A stretch of 64,000 nt of DNA from Odoribacter sp. GTDB lineage: Bacteria; Bacteroidota; Bacteroidia; Bacteroidales; Prolixibacteraceae. A model generated the notes under the pieces. That model did no database searches, was not told the origin of the DNA, and saw only the letters and a list, made by a program, of their open reading frames with translations. The translations under genes were made by a program, and so were the position numbers. Numbering within the stretch: the stretch's first letter is position 1; every line of letters begins with the position of its first letter. This document shows, piece by piece, positions 18,840 to 28,399 of this stretch. The stretch is from assembly GCA_013824715.1 (NCBI GenBank), contig PNOH01000020.1, positions 21,757 to 85,756 on the forward strand, read 5' to 3'.

Positions 18840-19673
18840 ATGAAAATTTACAAAACCACCAAAGGAATTTTAATCGGCCACGAAAACGTCTTTTATTTGA
18901 TTCAAACCGACTGGGACAGTTTTATAAATAACGATAACATATACAAGGAAACTCTTGTGCTGATTAAAGGTTTAACTCCAATTACTGATGCTGCTGATTT
19001 GTTGAAAAACGAACTGTTGGCGCCAATCGGCGCTCAGGAGATATGGGCAGCCGGAGTTACTTATATGCGGAGCAAAAGCGCCCGGATGGAAGAATCGAAA
19101 GGTGCCGGAGGTGGCAGTTTTTACAACCGGGTTTATGATGCCGACCGTCCCGAACTGTTTTTTAAATCGGTAGCTTCCCGGGTTGCGGGCCCTGGCCAGA
19201 AGGTTCGCATCAGGAAAGATTCAAACTGGAATGTTCCTGAACCTGAACTCACTTTGATGATCAGCGCTTCAGGAAAAATAATAGGCTATACCATTGGAAA
19301 CGACATGAGCTCAAGGGATATCGAAGGCCAGAATCCACTGTATCTTCCGCAGGCAAAAACCTACGACTGGTCGGCGGCGATTGGACCTTGTATTTATATT
19401 CCTGAATTTCCAATACAGGAAAACGCTCTTATTGAAATTGAAATAATCAGAAATAACGCACAGGTATTTTCCGGGGATGTCAGAATTGATCAGATCAGGC
19501 GAAAGTTTACCGATCTGGTGGAATTTCTTTTCAGGGAAACATCTTTTCAGGCAGGTTGTTTGTTAATGACAGGAACCGGGATTGTCCCTCCCAATGATTT
19601 TACCTTGCATGTTGGCGATGAAATTAAAATCAGGATTGAAAACATTGGCGAATTGGTGAATATCGTAGAATAA
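18840..19673 (+). CDS. FAH-family 2-keto-3-deoxy-sugar-acid dehydratase (KdaD-like)
   Basis: A 277-residue fumarylacetoacetate-hydrolase-superfamily protein without an export signal. Likely metal ligands are E134 and E136 (VPEPEL) and D155 (GNDMSSRD). The stretch EIWAAGVTYMRSKSARMEE resembles 2-keto-3-deoxy-D-arabinonate dehydratases, which give alpha-ketoglutarate semialdehyde. The next gene, 12 bases downstream, is an alpha-ketoglutarate semialdehyde dehydrogenase, which strongly supports this reading. Together they would turn 2-keto-3-deoxypentonate into 2-oxoglutarate. An off-consensus -7 box TAACTTTA (18785-18792) lies upstream. The enzyme identity is inferred from family plus neighbour; simple FAH-type hydrolysis is the alternative. 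Confidence 0.75.
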   Translation: MKIYKTTKGILIGHENVFYLIQTDWDSFINNDNIYKETLVLIKGLTPITDAADLLKNELLAPIGAQEIWAAGVTYMRSKSARMEESKGAGGGSFYNRVYDADRPELFFKSVASRVAGPGQKVRIRKDSNWNVPEPELTLMISASGKIIGYTIGNDMSSRDIEGQNPLYLPQAKTYDWSAAIGPCIYIPEFPIQENALIEIEIIRNNAQVFSGDVRIDQIRRKFTDLVEFLFRETSFQAGCLLMTGTGIVPPNDFTLHVGDEIKIRIENIGELVNIVE

Positions 19674-19685
19674 TAAAATCAAATC

Positions 19686-21266
19686 ATGGAACTGACAGGA
19701 AAAAACTTGATTGGAAACGAAGAATCAGGAAAAGCGACAACTACTTTTTTTGCCAAAAATCCGGCGACACAGGAAGATTTAAGTACTTCATTTTTTGAGG
19801 CTACCACAAACGAAGTGGCCGAAGCTGCGACAAAAGCAAAACATGCTTTTCTGAATTATAAGTCAAAAAGCAACGAAGAAAGAGCCGTTTTCCTGGAAAC
19901 CATTGCTGAAAACATTTTGGAACTGGGCGACACCTTGATTGAAAGGTGTATGCTGGAAACCGCCCTGCCCGAAGCCCGGCTAACCGGCGAAAGGATGCGA
20001 ACGATCAATCAGCTTCGGTTATTTGCCTCGGTTGTTCGCGAAAGTTCGTGGGTTGATGTTCGGATAGATACCGCAATACCCGGTCGCCTGCCGGTTCCTA
20101 AACCAGATATCCGGCAAATGCAAATTCCGCTTGGCCCGGTTGGAATTTTTGGCGCAAGCAATTTCCCATTCGCTTTCTCGGTAGCCGGCGGCGACACTGT
20201 TTCTGCCCTTGCCGCCGGTTGCCCGGTCGTTGTAAAAGCACATCCGCTTCATCCGGGCACATCCGAACTGGTCGGAAAAGCTATTATAAAGGCGGCCCGA
20301 AAAACGAATATGCCTGATGGAGTTTTTTCAATGGTTCAGGGAATTTCGAATGAGGTGGGCATGGCCATTGTAAATCATCCTGATATAAATGCCATTGGTT
20401 TTACCGGCTCGTTTAAAGGAGGAAAAGCCATTTTTGATGCCGCCAACCTGCGTACTGTTCCAATCCCGGTTTTTGCTGAAATGGGCAGCGTGAATCCAGT
20501 GTTTATTTTGCCCGGAGCCTTAAAAGAACGAAACGAAATCATTGCTAAAGGATTGATCGGGGCAGTAACTATGGGAGTAGGCCAGTTTTGCACCAACCCC
20601 GGGCTCGTAGTTACCCAGAAGTCTGATGATGCCAATCAGTTCCTGCAAAACCTGAAAGTCTGTAATTCAGAAAATCCTTCAGGAATTATGCTTTCCGGAC
20701 AAATTAAAAACAACTTTTCAAAAGGGACTCAAAACTTTCTGAGCGCTGAAAATGTTTCCCTGATTAGCAGCGGTTCAGGAGAAGAATCAGGAAACAAGGT
20801 CAATCCCAAAGTTTTTTCAACTGATTTTGAAACATTTATTAATGACAGCTCACTTTCGGAAGAAGTGTTTGGCCCGGTAACCCTGAATGTAATTACCAGC
20901 GGTAAAATTGAAATGCTGCAACTTGCCAGTAAGCTGGAGGGACATTTAACTGCGACCATTCATGGAACGGAAAAAGATTTGATCGAATATTCAGAATTAA
21001 TTCATATTCTGGAACAGAAAGTTGGACGGCTAATATTTAACGGATATCCAACCGGAGTTGAAGTTTGCCATTCGATGGTGCATGGAGGTCCCTACCCGGC
21101 AACAACCGCCCCTCAAAGTACATCTGTGGGCACGGCCGCAATCAACAGATTTGCACGCCCGGTTTGTTACCAGGATTTTCCGCAATCGGTATTGCCCGAA
21201 CAACTTAAAGACGATAATCCATTAAATATCTGGCGGATGATAAACGGGGAGATGACAAAAAAATAA
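19686..21266 (+). CDS. 2,5-dioxovalerate (alpha-ketoglutarate semialdehyde) dehydrogenase
   Basis: A 526-residue aldehyde dehydrogenase. The active site is seen as N159 (GASNFPFAF), K184 (VVVKAHPLHPGTSE), general base E265 (VFAEMGSVNPVF) and nucleophile C302 (GQFCTNPGL). The GASNFPFAFSVAGGDT and AEMGSVNP motifs, and the length, are those of the sugar-acid-type KGSA dehydrogenases that oxidise 2,5-dioxopentanoate to 2-oxoglutarate with NAD(P). It forms a two-gene unit with the FAH-family dehydratase and is cytoplasmic, unlike most enzymes of the island downstream. Confidence 0.88.
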   Translation: MELTGKNLIGNEESGKATTTFFAKNPATQEDLSTSFFEATTNEVAEAATKAKHAFLNYKSKSNEERAVFLETIAENILELGDTLIERCMLETALPEARLTGERMRTINQLRLFASVVRESSWVDVRIDTAIPGRLPVPKPDIRQMQIPLGPVGIFGASNFPFAFSVAGGDTVSALAAGCPVVVKAHPLHPGTSELVGKAIIKAARKTNMPDGVFSMVQGISNEVGMAIVNHPDINAIGFTGSFKGGKAIFDAANLRTVPIPVFAEMGSVNPVFILPGALKERNEIIAKGLIGAVTMGVGQFCTNPGLVVTQKSDDANQFLQNLKVCNSENPSGIMLSGQIKNNFSKGTQNFLSAENVSLISSGSGEESGNKVNPKVFSTDFETFINDSSLSEEVFGPVTLNVITSGKIEMLQLASKLEGHLTATIHGTEKDLIEYSELIHILEQKVGRLIFNGYPTGVEVCHSMVHGGPYPATTAPQSTSVGTAAINRFARPVCYQDFPQSVLPEQLKDDNPLNIWRMINGEMTKK

Positions 21267-21295
21267 ATACGAATTCCCTTTAATCTATCAGATTC

Positions 21296-21327
21296 ATTGA
21301 GATTGTCCTGAGATATTTTTATATTTG
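21296..21327 (+). promoter_or_regulatory. Promoter for the ECF sigma factor (ATTG-N20-TATATTTG)
   Basis: A perfect -7 box TATATTTG (21320-21327) lies 20 bases after an ATTG -33-like box (21296-21299), and the start codon is 22 bases downstream. This is the expected Bacteroidota housekeeping promoter geometry and separates the sigma gene from the FAH-ALDH pair. Confidence 0.6.
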
Positions 21328-21349
21328 AAATGAACCGACCAACCTGTTT

Positions 21350-21904
21350 ATGAAAAAAAACTTCGAATTGGAAATCGTTTTGCTCCAATTGGCAGAGGAC
21401 AATCCCGCTGCGATCGAAGAACTTTTTAATTATTATTACCCCCGGCTATACCATTTTTCCAAAACATTTTTGAAACTGGACGAAGGGATTGAAGATATTT
21501 TGCAGGAGGTTTTTATTAAAATCTGGCAAAACCGAAACAGGATTAAAACAACCGCTACGTTTAATGCATTCATTTTCACCATTACCCGGAACCTTCTGAT
21601 AAACGAACTCCGCAGCCGCCTGAACAATCAAAAAGTGAAGGATAAAGTTGGGAAATTGGCTATTCCAGTCGAATACTCTTTTATAGAACAATCTGAATAC
21701 CACGATTTGAAAGAAAAGGTTGACCGGGCCATCAGCGATCTGCCGGTCCGCCAGAAAGAAATTTTTAATTTAAGTCGAATGAGTGGTTATTCACACAAAG
21801 AAATTGCCGAAAAACTGAATATTACTACAAAAGCCGTTGAGTTTCATATTGCCAAGGCTACCGTATTATTAAGGAAAAAGTTGTTGAACTTTGAATTGGC
21901 CTAG
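21350..21904 (+). CDS. ECF RNA polymerase sigma factor
   Basis: A 184-residue sigma factor with region 2 (residues about 27-66; LYHFSKTFLKLDEGIEDILQ, WQNRNRI) and region 4 (about 127-178; LPVRQKEIFNLSRMSGYSHKEIAEKLN with helix-turn-helix TTKAVEFHIAKATVLLRKKL). It is the Bacteroidetes-expansion ECF type that pairs with FecR and an STN-SusC. With the two genes downstream it forms a cell-surface signalling circuit: substrate binding to SusC relays through FecR to free the sigma factor, which then transcribes the uptake and catabolic genes. Confidence 0.93.
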   Translation: MKKNFELEIVLLQLAEDNPAAIEELFNYYYPRLYHFSKTFLKLDEGIEDILQEVFIKIWQNRNRIKTTATFNAFIFTITRNLLINELRSRLNNQKVKDKVGKLAIPVEYSFIEQSEYHDLKEKVDRAISDLPVRQKEIFNLSRMSGYSHKEIAEKLNITTKAVEFHIAKATVLLRKKLLNFELA

Positions 21905-21992
21905 ATTAATATTTTTTTCTGTATAAATAATTTATGGTGTTTCCGCTAGGGATGAGTTTCGTTGTTGTGTATTAACTATACAAAACAAAGAG

Positions 21993-22991
21993 ATGGATCA
22001 ATTATTCAGAAAATACATCAATTCGGTTTTAAATCCTGATGAGTATTCAAAGGTTTCGGAATTTCTTGCCAATAAGAAAAACGAAGCTGCGATTTTTAAC
22101 CTGCTTAAACCTTTTTGGGACAAAGCGCTACAGGAAGACCTCGAAGTTCAGGAACCCAATCCTGATTTAAGGAATAAAATATTACAGGCAATCCTGATTT
22201 ATGACCGCGAAACGGCACAGCGGAAATTAGCCTTTTCCAGGCTTAAATTGCGAATTGCCGCAATCCTGGTTGTAGGCCTGATAATCAGCACTGCTTTCTT
22301 TTTCCGTAAATCTGCACAAGTCCCGTATATTGCTGAAATGCAAACCGTCAGCGCCCCTTATGGGGCAAAAACAAATTTTGCATTACCCGATGGATCGTTG
22401 GTGTGGCTAAATTCCGGGTCATCTGTTTCATTCATTTCCAGCTTTGAAAAATCCAGACTTGTTAGCCTGAAAGGGGAAGCTTTTTTTGAAGTAAAGAAAA
22501 ATGAGCAGCCATTTATTGTTTCAACAGAATATGGAGATGTTGAGGCAAAGGGCACTTCGTTCAATGTAACCTCGTTTTCAGGAGAAAATTTCCAAACTAC
22601 TTTATTAACCGGACTTGTTCAAGTAACTGCAAAACAAACAGGCCGTGAAGTTTTCCTTCAGCCCGGGCAACAGGCCGGAATGCATGGTAATGATTTAAAA
22701 GTAGCGAATGTTGATGCCGAAATGTTTTCTTCGTGGAAAGACGGTAAACTGATTTTCAGAAATGAAAACCTGCCCTCTGTAACAAAAAGGCTGGAGCGCT
22801 GGTATAACGTGAAAATAGAATTATCACAAGATCAACGTCTTTCAGAAATTTCTTATACAGGCATACTTGAAATGGAATCGTTTAGCGAAGTGCTGCAACT
22901 GTTAAAAGTTACCGCTCCGATTGATTATTTCTACAACGAAAAAACAAGAACAATACGAATAGTGTATAAAAAAACGAATAACCCAATTTAA
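21993..22991 (+). CDS. FecR-family anti-sigma factor
   Basis: A 332-residue protein with a cytoplasmic N-terminus (1-86) for sigma binding, one membrane helix (about 87-104, RIAAILVVGLIISTAFFF), a periplasmic FecR beta domain (about 118-215; LPDGSLVWLNSGSSVSF, GEAFFEV) and a C-terminal DUF4974-type domain (about 250-325). It transmits the STN signal from SusC to the sigma factor. It follows the sigma gene by 88 bases and precedes susC by about 140. Confidence 0.93.
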   Translation: MDQLFRKYINSVLNPDEYSKVSEFLANKKNEAAIFNLLKPFWDKALQEDLEVQEPNPDLRNKILQAILIYDRETAQRKLAFSRLKLRIAAILVVGLIISTAFFFRKSAQVPYIAEMQTVSAPYGAKTNFALPDGSLVWLNSGSSVSFISSFEKSRLVSLKGEAFFEVKKNEQPFIVSTEYGDVEAKGTSFNVTSFSGENFQTTLLTGLVQVTAKQTGREVFLQPGQQAGMHGNDLKVANVDAEMFSSWKDGKLIFRNENLPSVTKRLERWYNVKIELSQDQRLSEISYTGILEMESFSEVLQLLKVTAPIDYFYNEKTRTIRIVYKKTNNPI

Positions 22992-23133
22992 ATGAATTGC
23001 CTATGAAAATGATTTAAGCCATCAAAAAAAAGAGGCAGAAACCACTCCAGTCGGTCAAACTTAATGGATTTCGAACCTCTCCTTAAAATTGATTAATCAC
23101 ACGAATTTAGTAGTTAACCAAAAAAACAAAACT

Positions 23134-26100
23134 ATGAAAAAAAACTGGTTCCATCGGGGCAGTAAGCCTTTGATGGGTGAAATTCTGAGAAAAATGAAAA
23201 TAACGATCTTCCTGATTTGTATTTCAGTGCTTAGCAGTTTTGCTATCGAGAACTATGCACAGTCAACCAAACTGACCCTCGATCTGGAAAATACCTCGAT
23301 AAGGGGAATTTTAAATAGCATCGAAGGCCAAAGCGAATTTAAGTTCTTCTACAGCAGTAAGGTTGATGTTGACCGAAAAGCCACTGTTGTTCAAAAGAAC
23401 AAAAAAGTATTCGACATCCTCGACGAGCTTTTTGATGGGACCGGGATTAAGTATGAAGTCTATGGTCGGCAGATTGCCTTGCTTGCCGGTGGCGAAAGCT
23501 TCGCAAATCCGGAGCAGCTTGTGGCTGAACAACAAAAAACGGTTTCGGGTACGATAACCGATGCCACTACCGGAGAAGCGCTCGTTGGAGTTACCGTTTA
23601 TATTCCCAATACGAATACGGGTGTGATCAGCGATGCAAATGGCAAATTTAGCCTCAATGCCCCGGCTGTAAGTGCCTCTTTGGTTTTCTCGTTTGTAGGA
23701 TACGTAAAAGCAACAATCGTCTATACCGGGCAGACAACCATTGATGTCAAATTAGTTCCGGATGTGGAAGCTCTCGACGAGGTTGTAGTAACCGCTCTGG
23801 GGATTAAGAAATCAAGCAAAAGCCTGGGATACGCTACTGCAAATGTAAATTCTGACCAGCTTACCGTAAACCGTACCCCGAACCTGATGAATTCCCTTTC
23901 AGGAAAAATGGCAGGGGTGAGTATTTCAGGATTAGGCACCGGCCCGGCCGGAACCTCTAAAATCCGCATCCGTGGCCAATCTTCTATTTCAGGACAAAAT
24001 AATCCGCTGATCGTTGTCAACGGCGTTCCGATTGATAATACCAACTTTGGAACTAATCCGGGAAATGCCGCATCTGACAATTCAATTGGTGTAAGGGGCG
24101 GAGGAAATACTTCTGACGGGGGCGACGGGCTTTCGAGCATAAATCCTGACGATATAGAAAGTATGACCGTTTTGAAAGGTGCTGCAGCCTCTGCATTGTA
24201 TGGCTCGCGTGCCAAGGATGGTGTAATCATGATTACCACCAAAACAAAGGGAACCCATAAGGGACTTGGCATCACCTATAATATGAATTATACGAACGAC
24301 GCCCCCATTGATTATACCGACTACCAGTATGTATATGGTCAGGGCGAAAATGGGGTACGTCCGACTACACCCAACCCTACTTCCGGACAATGGTCGTTTG
24401 GCGAAAAATTTGTACCTGGAATGACTCAGGTACTCTACAATAACCTTACTGTTCCTTATGAACCACAACGGGGAATCATCAATCAATTTTTCAGGAATGG
24501 ACAAAACCTGACCAACACCATTTCGCTCTCGACCAGCAGTGACAAAGGAGGAATGAACCTTTCGATTGCCAACATGAGCAGCGATGGTATTGTGCCGAAC
24601 AACTCCTATAAAAGAAATACCCTTAACCTTGGGTTCAGCTATAACTTAACCGACAAGCTGAGTTTTCAGGGGAACATGAATTACTCTTTCGAGAATAATC
24701 AAAATCCGCCAAACATTGCGAATCAGGACAACTCCATACCAACCGCCCTTTACGCGATGGCCAATTCAATGCCTTTGGATGTACTGAAAGCCAACGCTCA
24801 CGACGCTTTGGGCAACGAATATGTCTATTCCCGGTTCAGGAATAGGACCAATCCATATTTCACCTTATCCGACCAGTTTCAAAAAATCCGCCGTGACCGC
24901 ATGTTTGGCAATATCTCGATGAAATATGATGTTACCAAATGGCTCTTTGTACAAGGTCGTATCGGGCAGGATTTCTGGTCGCGTGATCAGGAATACAACA
25001 ACTTTCCAACCGGACAGGCTTCATTGGCGCCAGCTCCGGCAGGTTTTGTCAATGGTGTTTTCACTCAGGAATCACGAAGGTTCAGGGAAACAAATGCCGA
25101 CTTCATGATTTCCGGAACAAAAGAATTTGGTGATTTCGAAGTTAATGTTACCGCCGGGGGCAACCAGATGAAGAGACGCTCTGACCTGAACAGTGTCCAG
25201 GTGACTGACTTCATTGTCCGCGGACTTTACACGGTTCAGAACGGAAGGTCAAAAGATCCGATATACGATCTTTCCGAACGTGCAGTAAACTCGCTGTATG
25301 GTTCTACCCAAATATCCTTTAAGAACTTCCTTTATTTAAACGGAACAGTGCGAAACGACTGGTTCTCAACCTTGTCTCCAGCCAACCGGAGCATTTTGTA
25401 TCCATCGGTTTCGGCCAGCTATATTTTTTCTGAAACTTTTGGCACCTTGCCCAAATGGCTGAACTTTGGAAAAATCAGGGCCGCTTTTGCCCAGGTTGGT
25501 AGCGATACCGATGTTCCTCCCTATTCAAATTTGTTGTTTTACGGAGTCAATTCAAATCTAATGGGAAATCCATCAGGCGCTTTGCAACCCGTTGGAGGCG
25601 CTTCCGGAAGTACAGTGCCTAATCCCAATTTAAGGCCGATGAGTACATCCGAAACAGAGTTAGGCCTTGAAATGAAAATGTTTGATAACCGTTTAAGCCT
25701 TGATCTGTCGGTGTATCAGAAGATAACAACCGACCAGATTGTTCAGGCCCAGATATCCGATGCTTCAGGATTTGTTGACACCCGCATTAACAGCGGTAAA
25801 AGCGAAAATAAGGGAATTGAATTGATGGTGAACGTGGTGCCTGTGAAAACTTCAGATTTCCAATGGGACTTTACTTTCGCCGGAGCTTACAACATTACTA
25901 AAGTGTTGAGCCTTCTAACAAATAAACCCGGCGAACGGATCACCGTAGGAACGCATGTTTTCAATGGTGAAGTCAGGCAAATCGTAGGAGAGGAAATGGG
26001 GCAGATCGCCGGTTTTGGTTACAAAAGGGATGCAAGTGGCCAGCAAATTTTCGGATCAAACGGAATCCCTCTCCGGACCGCTGATTTAATAAATTATGGA

Positions 26101-26631
26101 AGTGCATTACCTAAATGGACCGGAGGTTTTACCAATGCTTTCAATTACAAAGGCGTTTCATTCTCTTTCCTGATTGACTTTAAATTGGGAAACAAGATGC
26201 TTTCAGGAACTAACTTTAATGCCACCCGTCACGGACTGCATAAAATGACATTGGTTGGACGGGAAGGCGGAGTTATAGGCAAAGGAGTTGATGCCAATGG
26301 AAATGTCAATACGGTTGTTGCCCCGGTACAGGACTATTGGTCTGTAGTGAGGTCGCTGGCATTGGTTGAACCTGTTGTTTATAACGGCGGTTATTGGAAA
26401 CTACGTCAAATAACGGTAGGATATGACTTCTCTAAATTTATACCTTCCAGTTTCCTGATTAAAGGCATGACGCTTAGCCTGACTGCTAACAATGTGCTGA
26501 TGTTGAAGAAATGGATCGACAATATTGATCCTGAAAGCTTTGGATACAGTTCGGATAACCTGATAGGAATGGAATCCCCGGGACTTCCTACCTCCAGGAG
26601 CCTGGGTTTCAATTTTAATGTTAAATTTTAA
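23134..26631 (+). CDS. SusC/RagA TonB-linked outer membrane protein with STN domain
   Basis: A 1165-residue outer membrane importer. After a long positively charged signal (MKKNWFHRGSKPLMGEILRK start) come an STN signalling domain (about residues 45-110; LDLENTSIRGILNSIEGQ), a CarboxypepD_reg-like domain (about 135-215), the plug with the SusC signature (about 225-400; GAAASALYGSRAKDGVIMI), and a long barrel ending NFNVKF. The STN domain fits with the FecR and sigma genes just upstream. The frame is open from TTG 23089, but ATG 23134 gives a proper signal. It moves the ligand captured by SusD across the outer membrane. Confidence 0.95.
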   Translation: MKKNWFHRGSKPLMGEILRKMKITIFLICISVLSSFAIENYAQSTKLTLDLENTSIRGILNSIEGQSEFKFFYSSKVDVDRKATVVQKNKKVFDILDELFDGTGIKYEVYGRQIALLAGGESFANPEQLVAEQQKTVSGTITDATTGEALVGVTVYIPNTNTGVISDANGKFSLNAPAVSASLVFSFVGYVKATIVYTGQTTIDVKLVPDVEALDEVVVTALGIKKSSKSLGYATANVNSDQLTVNRTPNLMNSLSGKMAGVSISGLGTGPAGTSKIRIRGQSSISGQNNPLIVVNGVPIDNTNFGTNPGNAASDNSIGVRGGGNTSDGGDGLSSINPDDIESMTVLKGAAASALYGSRAKDGVIMITTKTKGTHKGLGITYNMNYTNDAPIDYTDYQYVYGQGENGVRPTTPNPTSGQWSFGEKFVPGMTQVLYNNLTVPYEPQRGIINQFFRNGQNLTNTISLSTSSDKGGMNLSIANMSSDGIVPNNSYKRNTLNLGFSYNLTDKLSFQGNMNYSFENNQNPPNIANQDNSIPTALYAMANSMPLDVLKANAHDALGNEYVYSRFRNRTNPYFTLSDQFQKIRRDRMFGNISMKYDVTKWLFVQGRIGQDFWSRDQEYNNFPTGQASLAPAPAGFVNGVFTQESRRFRETNADFMISGTKEFGDFEVNVTAGGNQMKRRSDLNSVQVTDFIVRGLYTVQNGRSKDPIYDLSERAVNSLYGSTQISFKNFLYLNGTVRNDWFSTLSPANRSILYPSVSASYIFSETFGTLPKWLNFGKIRAAFAQVGSDTDVPPYSNLLFYGVNSNLMGNPSGALQPVGGASGSTVPNPNLRPMSTSETELGLEMKMFDNRLSLDLSVYQKITTDQIVQAQISDASGFVDTRINSGKSENKGIELMVNVVPVKTSDFQWDFTFAGAYNITKVLSLLTNKPGERITVGTHVFNGEVRQIVGEEMGQIAGFGYKRDASGQQIFGSNGIPLRTADLINYGSALPKWTGGFTNAFNYKGVSFSFLIDFKLGNKMLSGTNFNATRHGLHKMTLVGREGGVIGKGVDANGNVNTVVAPVQDYWSVVRSLALVEPVVYNGGYWKLRQITVGYDFSKFIPSSFLIKGMTLSLTANNVLMLKKWIDNIDPESFGYSSDNLIGMESPGLPTSRSLGFNFNVKF

Positions 26632-26643
26632 TACGACCGAAAC

Positions 26644-28155
26644 ATGAAAAAGATAGTTAACCTTTGTGTACTGGCGCTGTTTCTTACAATGATCACTTCC
26701 TGCGAAGAAGGCTTCGACGAATTGAATAAGAGTAAAACCAGTGCCACCGGAATTGACCCTGCATTTATTTTAAACAATGCAGTCATTAACTCCTCAGTTG
26801 TAACTCTGATTTATGAGATTGGAATTGTCCAGCAAATTATTTCACCCAATTCGGGCGTATTGACCGGTGCAAACTTCAATCAGGACAACCGTGCCACTAC
26901 TGATGATAACTGGCAAAGCTATTACCGGAATGTGATTAAACACACCAAAGATATCATTGCACGCACCAAAGACGACCCTGCCAGAAGCAACATGATGAAC
27001 ATGGCCAGGATATTGCAGGCTTACGCATTTTTAATACTGACCGATACCTATGGAGATATTCCATATACCGATGGTGGCGTGGGGTATTATTCGCAGGTAT
27101 TTTTTCCCAAATATGAGACACAACAGTCCATCTATCCGAAAATAATTAAGGAACTGAGTGAAGCGTCCGCTGCACTTAACGCCTCCGGAAAGATAGAAAC
27201 AGCGGATGTTTTATTTGGAGGGGATGTAGCCAAATGGAAAAAATTCGGGTATTCGTTAATGCTTCGGGCAGGTATGAGATTAAGCGCGGTTGATGCAGCT
27301 CAGGCCCAGTCAGTAGTAAGCGCCGCTTTTACTGGCGGTGTCATTACTTCGAATGCAGACAATGCCTTTGTCAGACATGACGCCAACTATAGAAATCCAA
27401 TCAGCAATACACTGAATTCTACCGAGGCTGCCAATTATTATCTGACCAAGCCATTTGTTGACGAGCTCAAAAACACCAGCGATCCACGGCTTGTTTCCAT
27501 TGCTGTTCGTTATAAAGGCGCTACATCCGGAACAGCCCAGGTTCCTGCGGCTGCAAGCATCGTAGCTGCCGATCAAATTGGATTGCCAATGGGAAAGGAT
27601 AATACTACCGCAACCGTTGCGGCCAAAGCTGATGGCTTAGTCAGTTTTTATGAATACAGCCAGGTTGACCGTAATCGCATGGCAAAATTAACTGCCCCGA
27701 TGCTAATGGTAACAGCCAGTCAAACAAACCTTCTACTTGCTGAGGCTCGTTTTAGGGGGTGGATTACATCAGGAACAGCCGCACAATATTTTGCCGATGG
27801 TATAAAAGCCAACATGGATCAAATGGCCTCATTTGATGCAAAATGTGCGGTTCTCGCCGCCGACAGGGATGTTTATCTTGCAGCCAATCCACTCAACGCA
27901 GGAACTGAATTAAAACAAATTAACACCCAATACTGGATTTCCTCTTTTCTGAACGGGCAGGAAGCTTTTGCCAATTACAGGCGTAGCGGATTTCCTGATT
28001 TGGCGCCAAATCCATATCCCGGAAAGGAAGTGGCATTCATTAACAGGCTTACCTATCCCAATTCAGAGATTTCGGTGAATACGGTAAATGTGAATGCAGC
28101 GATTGCCATCATGGGACCAGATAATCTGGGAACCAAAGTATGGTGGGATAAATAA
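26644..28155 (+). CDS. SusD/RagB-like nutrient-binding lipoprotein
   Basis: A 503-residue surface lipoprotein with lipobox MITSC (cysteine about residue 20), the SusD-like_2 type start (EEGFDELNKSKTSATGIDP), and TPR-like helical pairs through the middle (ILQAYAFLILTDTYGDIPYTD). It begins 12 bases after SusC and forms the lid of the SusCD complex. The C-terminus IAIMGPDNLGTKVWWDK is typical. It ends in front of a strong terminator, closing the sigma-FecR-SusC-SusD unit. The ligand is probably the sugar-acid-containing glycan or glycoside handled downstream. Confidence 0.93.
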   Translation: MKKIVNLCVLALFLTMITSCEEGFDELNKSKTSATGIDPAFILNNAVINSSVVTLIYEIGIVQQIISPNSGVLTGANFNQDNRATTDDNWQSYYRNVIKHTKDIIARTKDDPARSNMMNMARILQAYAFLILTDTYGDIPYTDGGVGYYSQVFFPKYETQQSIYPKIIKELSEASAALNASGKIETADVLFGGDVAKWKKFGYSLMLRAGMRLSAVDAAQAQSVVSAAFTGGVITSNADNAFVRHDANYRNPISNTLNSTEAANYYLTKPFVDELKNTSDPRLVSIAVRYKGATSGTAQVPAAASIVAADQIGLPMGKDNTTATVAAKADGLVSFYEYSQVDRNRMAKLTAPMLMVTASQTNLLLAEARFRGWITSGTAAQYFADGIKANMDQMASFDAKCAVLAADRDVYLAANPLNAGTELKQINTQYWISSFLNGQEAFANYRRSGFPDLAPNPYPGKEVAFINRLTYPNSEISVNTVNVNAAIAIMGPDNLGTKVWWDK

Positions 28156-28168
28156 ATCTGACAAGGAT

Positions 28169-28196
28169 AGTACCCGGGAAACCGGGTACTAATTTT
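28169..28196 (+). terminator. Strong intrinsic terminator after susD
   Basis: A perfect 9-bp GC-rich stem AGTACCCGG (28169-28177) / CCGGGTACT (28182-28190) with a GAAA loop is followed by AATTTTTT. Confidence 0.9.
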
Positions 28197-28226
28197 TTGA
28201 AAATTCTTGGAGACTGATATTTTTCT

Positions 28227-28345
28227 GTTCCGTTAGGAACTAAAGGTCGGTAGAATTAAAGAAAACATACATGTCTTTTGTCCCGTACGGGACAATCCAT
28301 CGCTCTATATCGACATTTCTACCGACAGATTTTCCCTACAGGAAA
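28227..28345. repeat. Structured intergenic element with three small palindromes
   Basis: Three short palindromes lie in line: GTTCC-GTTA-GGAAC (28227-28240), the perfect 14-mer GTCCCGTACGGGAC (28280-28293), and TTTCC-CTACA-GGAAA (28331-28345). The middle one is also enclosed by a longer-range inverted pair TCGGTAGAA (28247-28255) / TTCTACCGA (28317-28325). Such CCGTAGGGA/TCGGTAGAA elements recur between genes in many Bacteroidota (from memory). It separates susD from the catabolic genes and may be a REP-like mobile element. Confidence 0.65.
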
Positions 28346-28399
28346 TTTTAAACAGTTTCTTTATTTACTGTCGAAACGACAAAATTAACTGCATTGAAC

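Noticed and set aside
23089..23133. TTG start for SusC
   Set aside because: The added residues are polar and precede a complete signal at ATG 23134.
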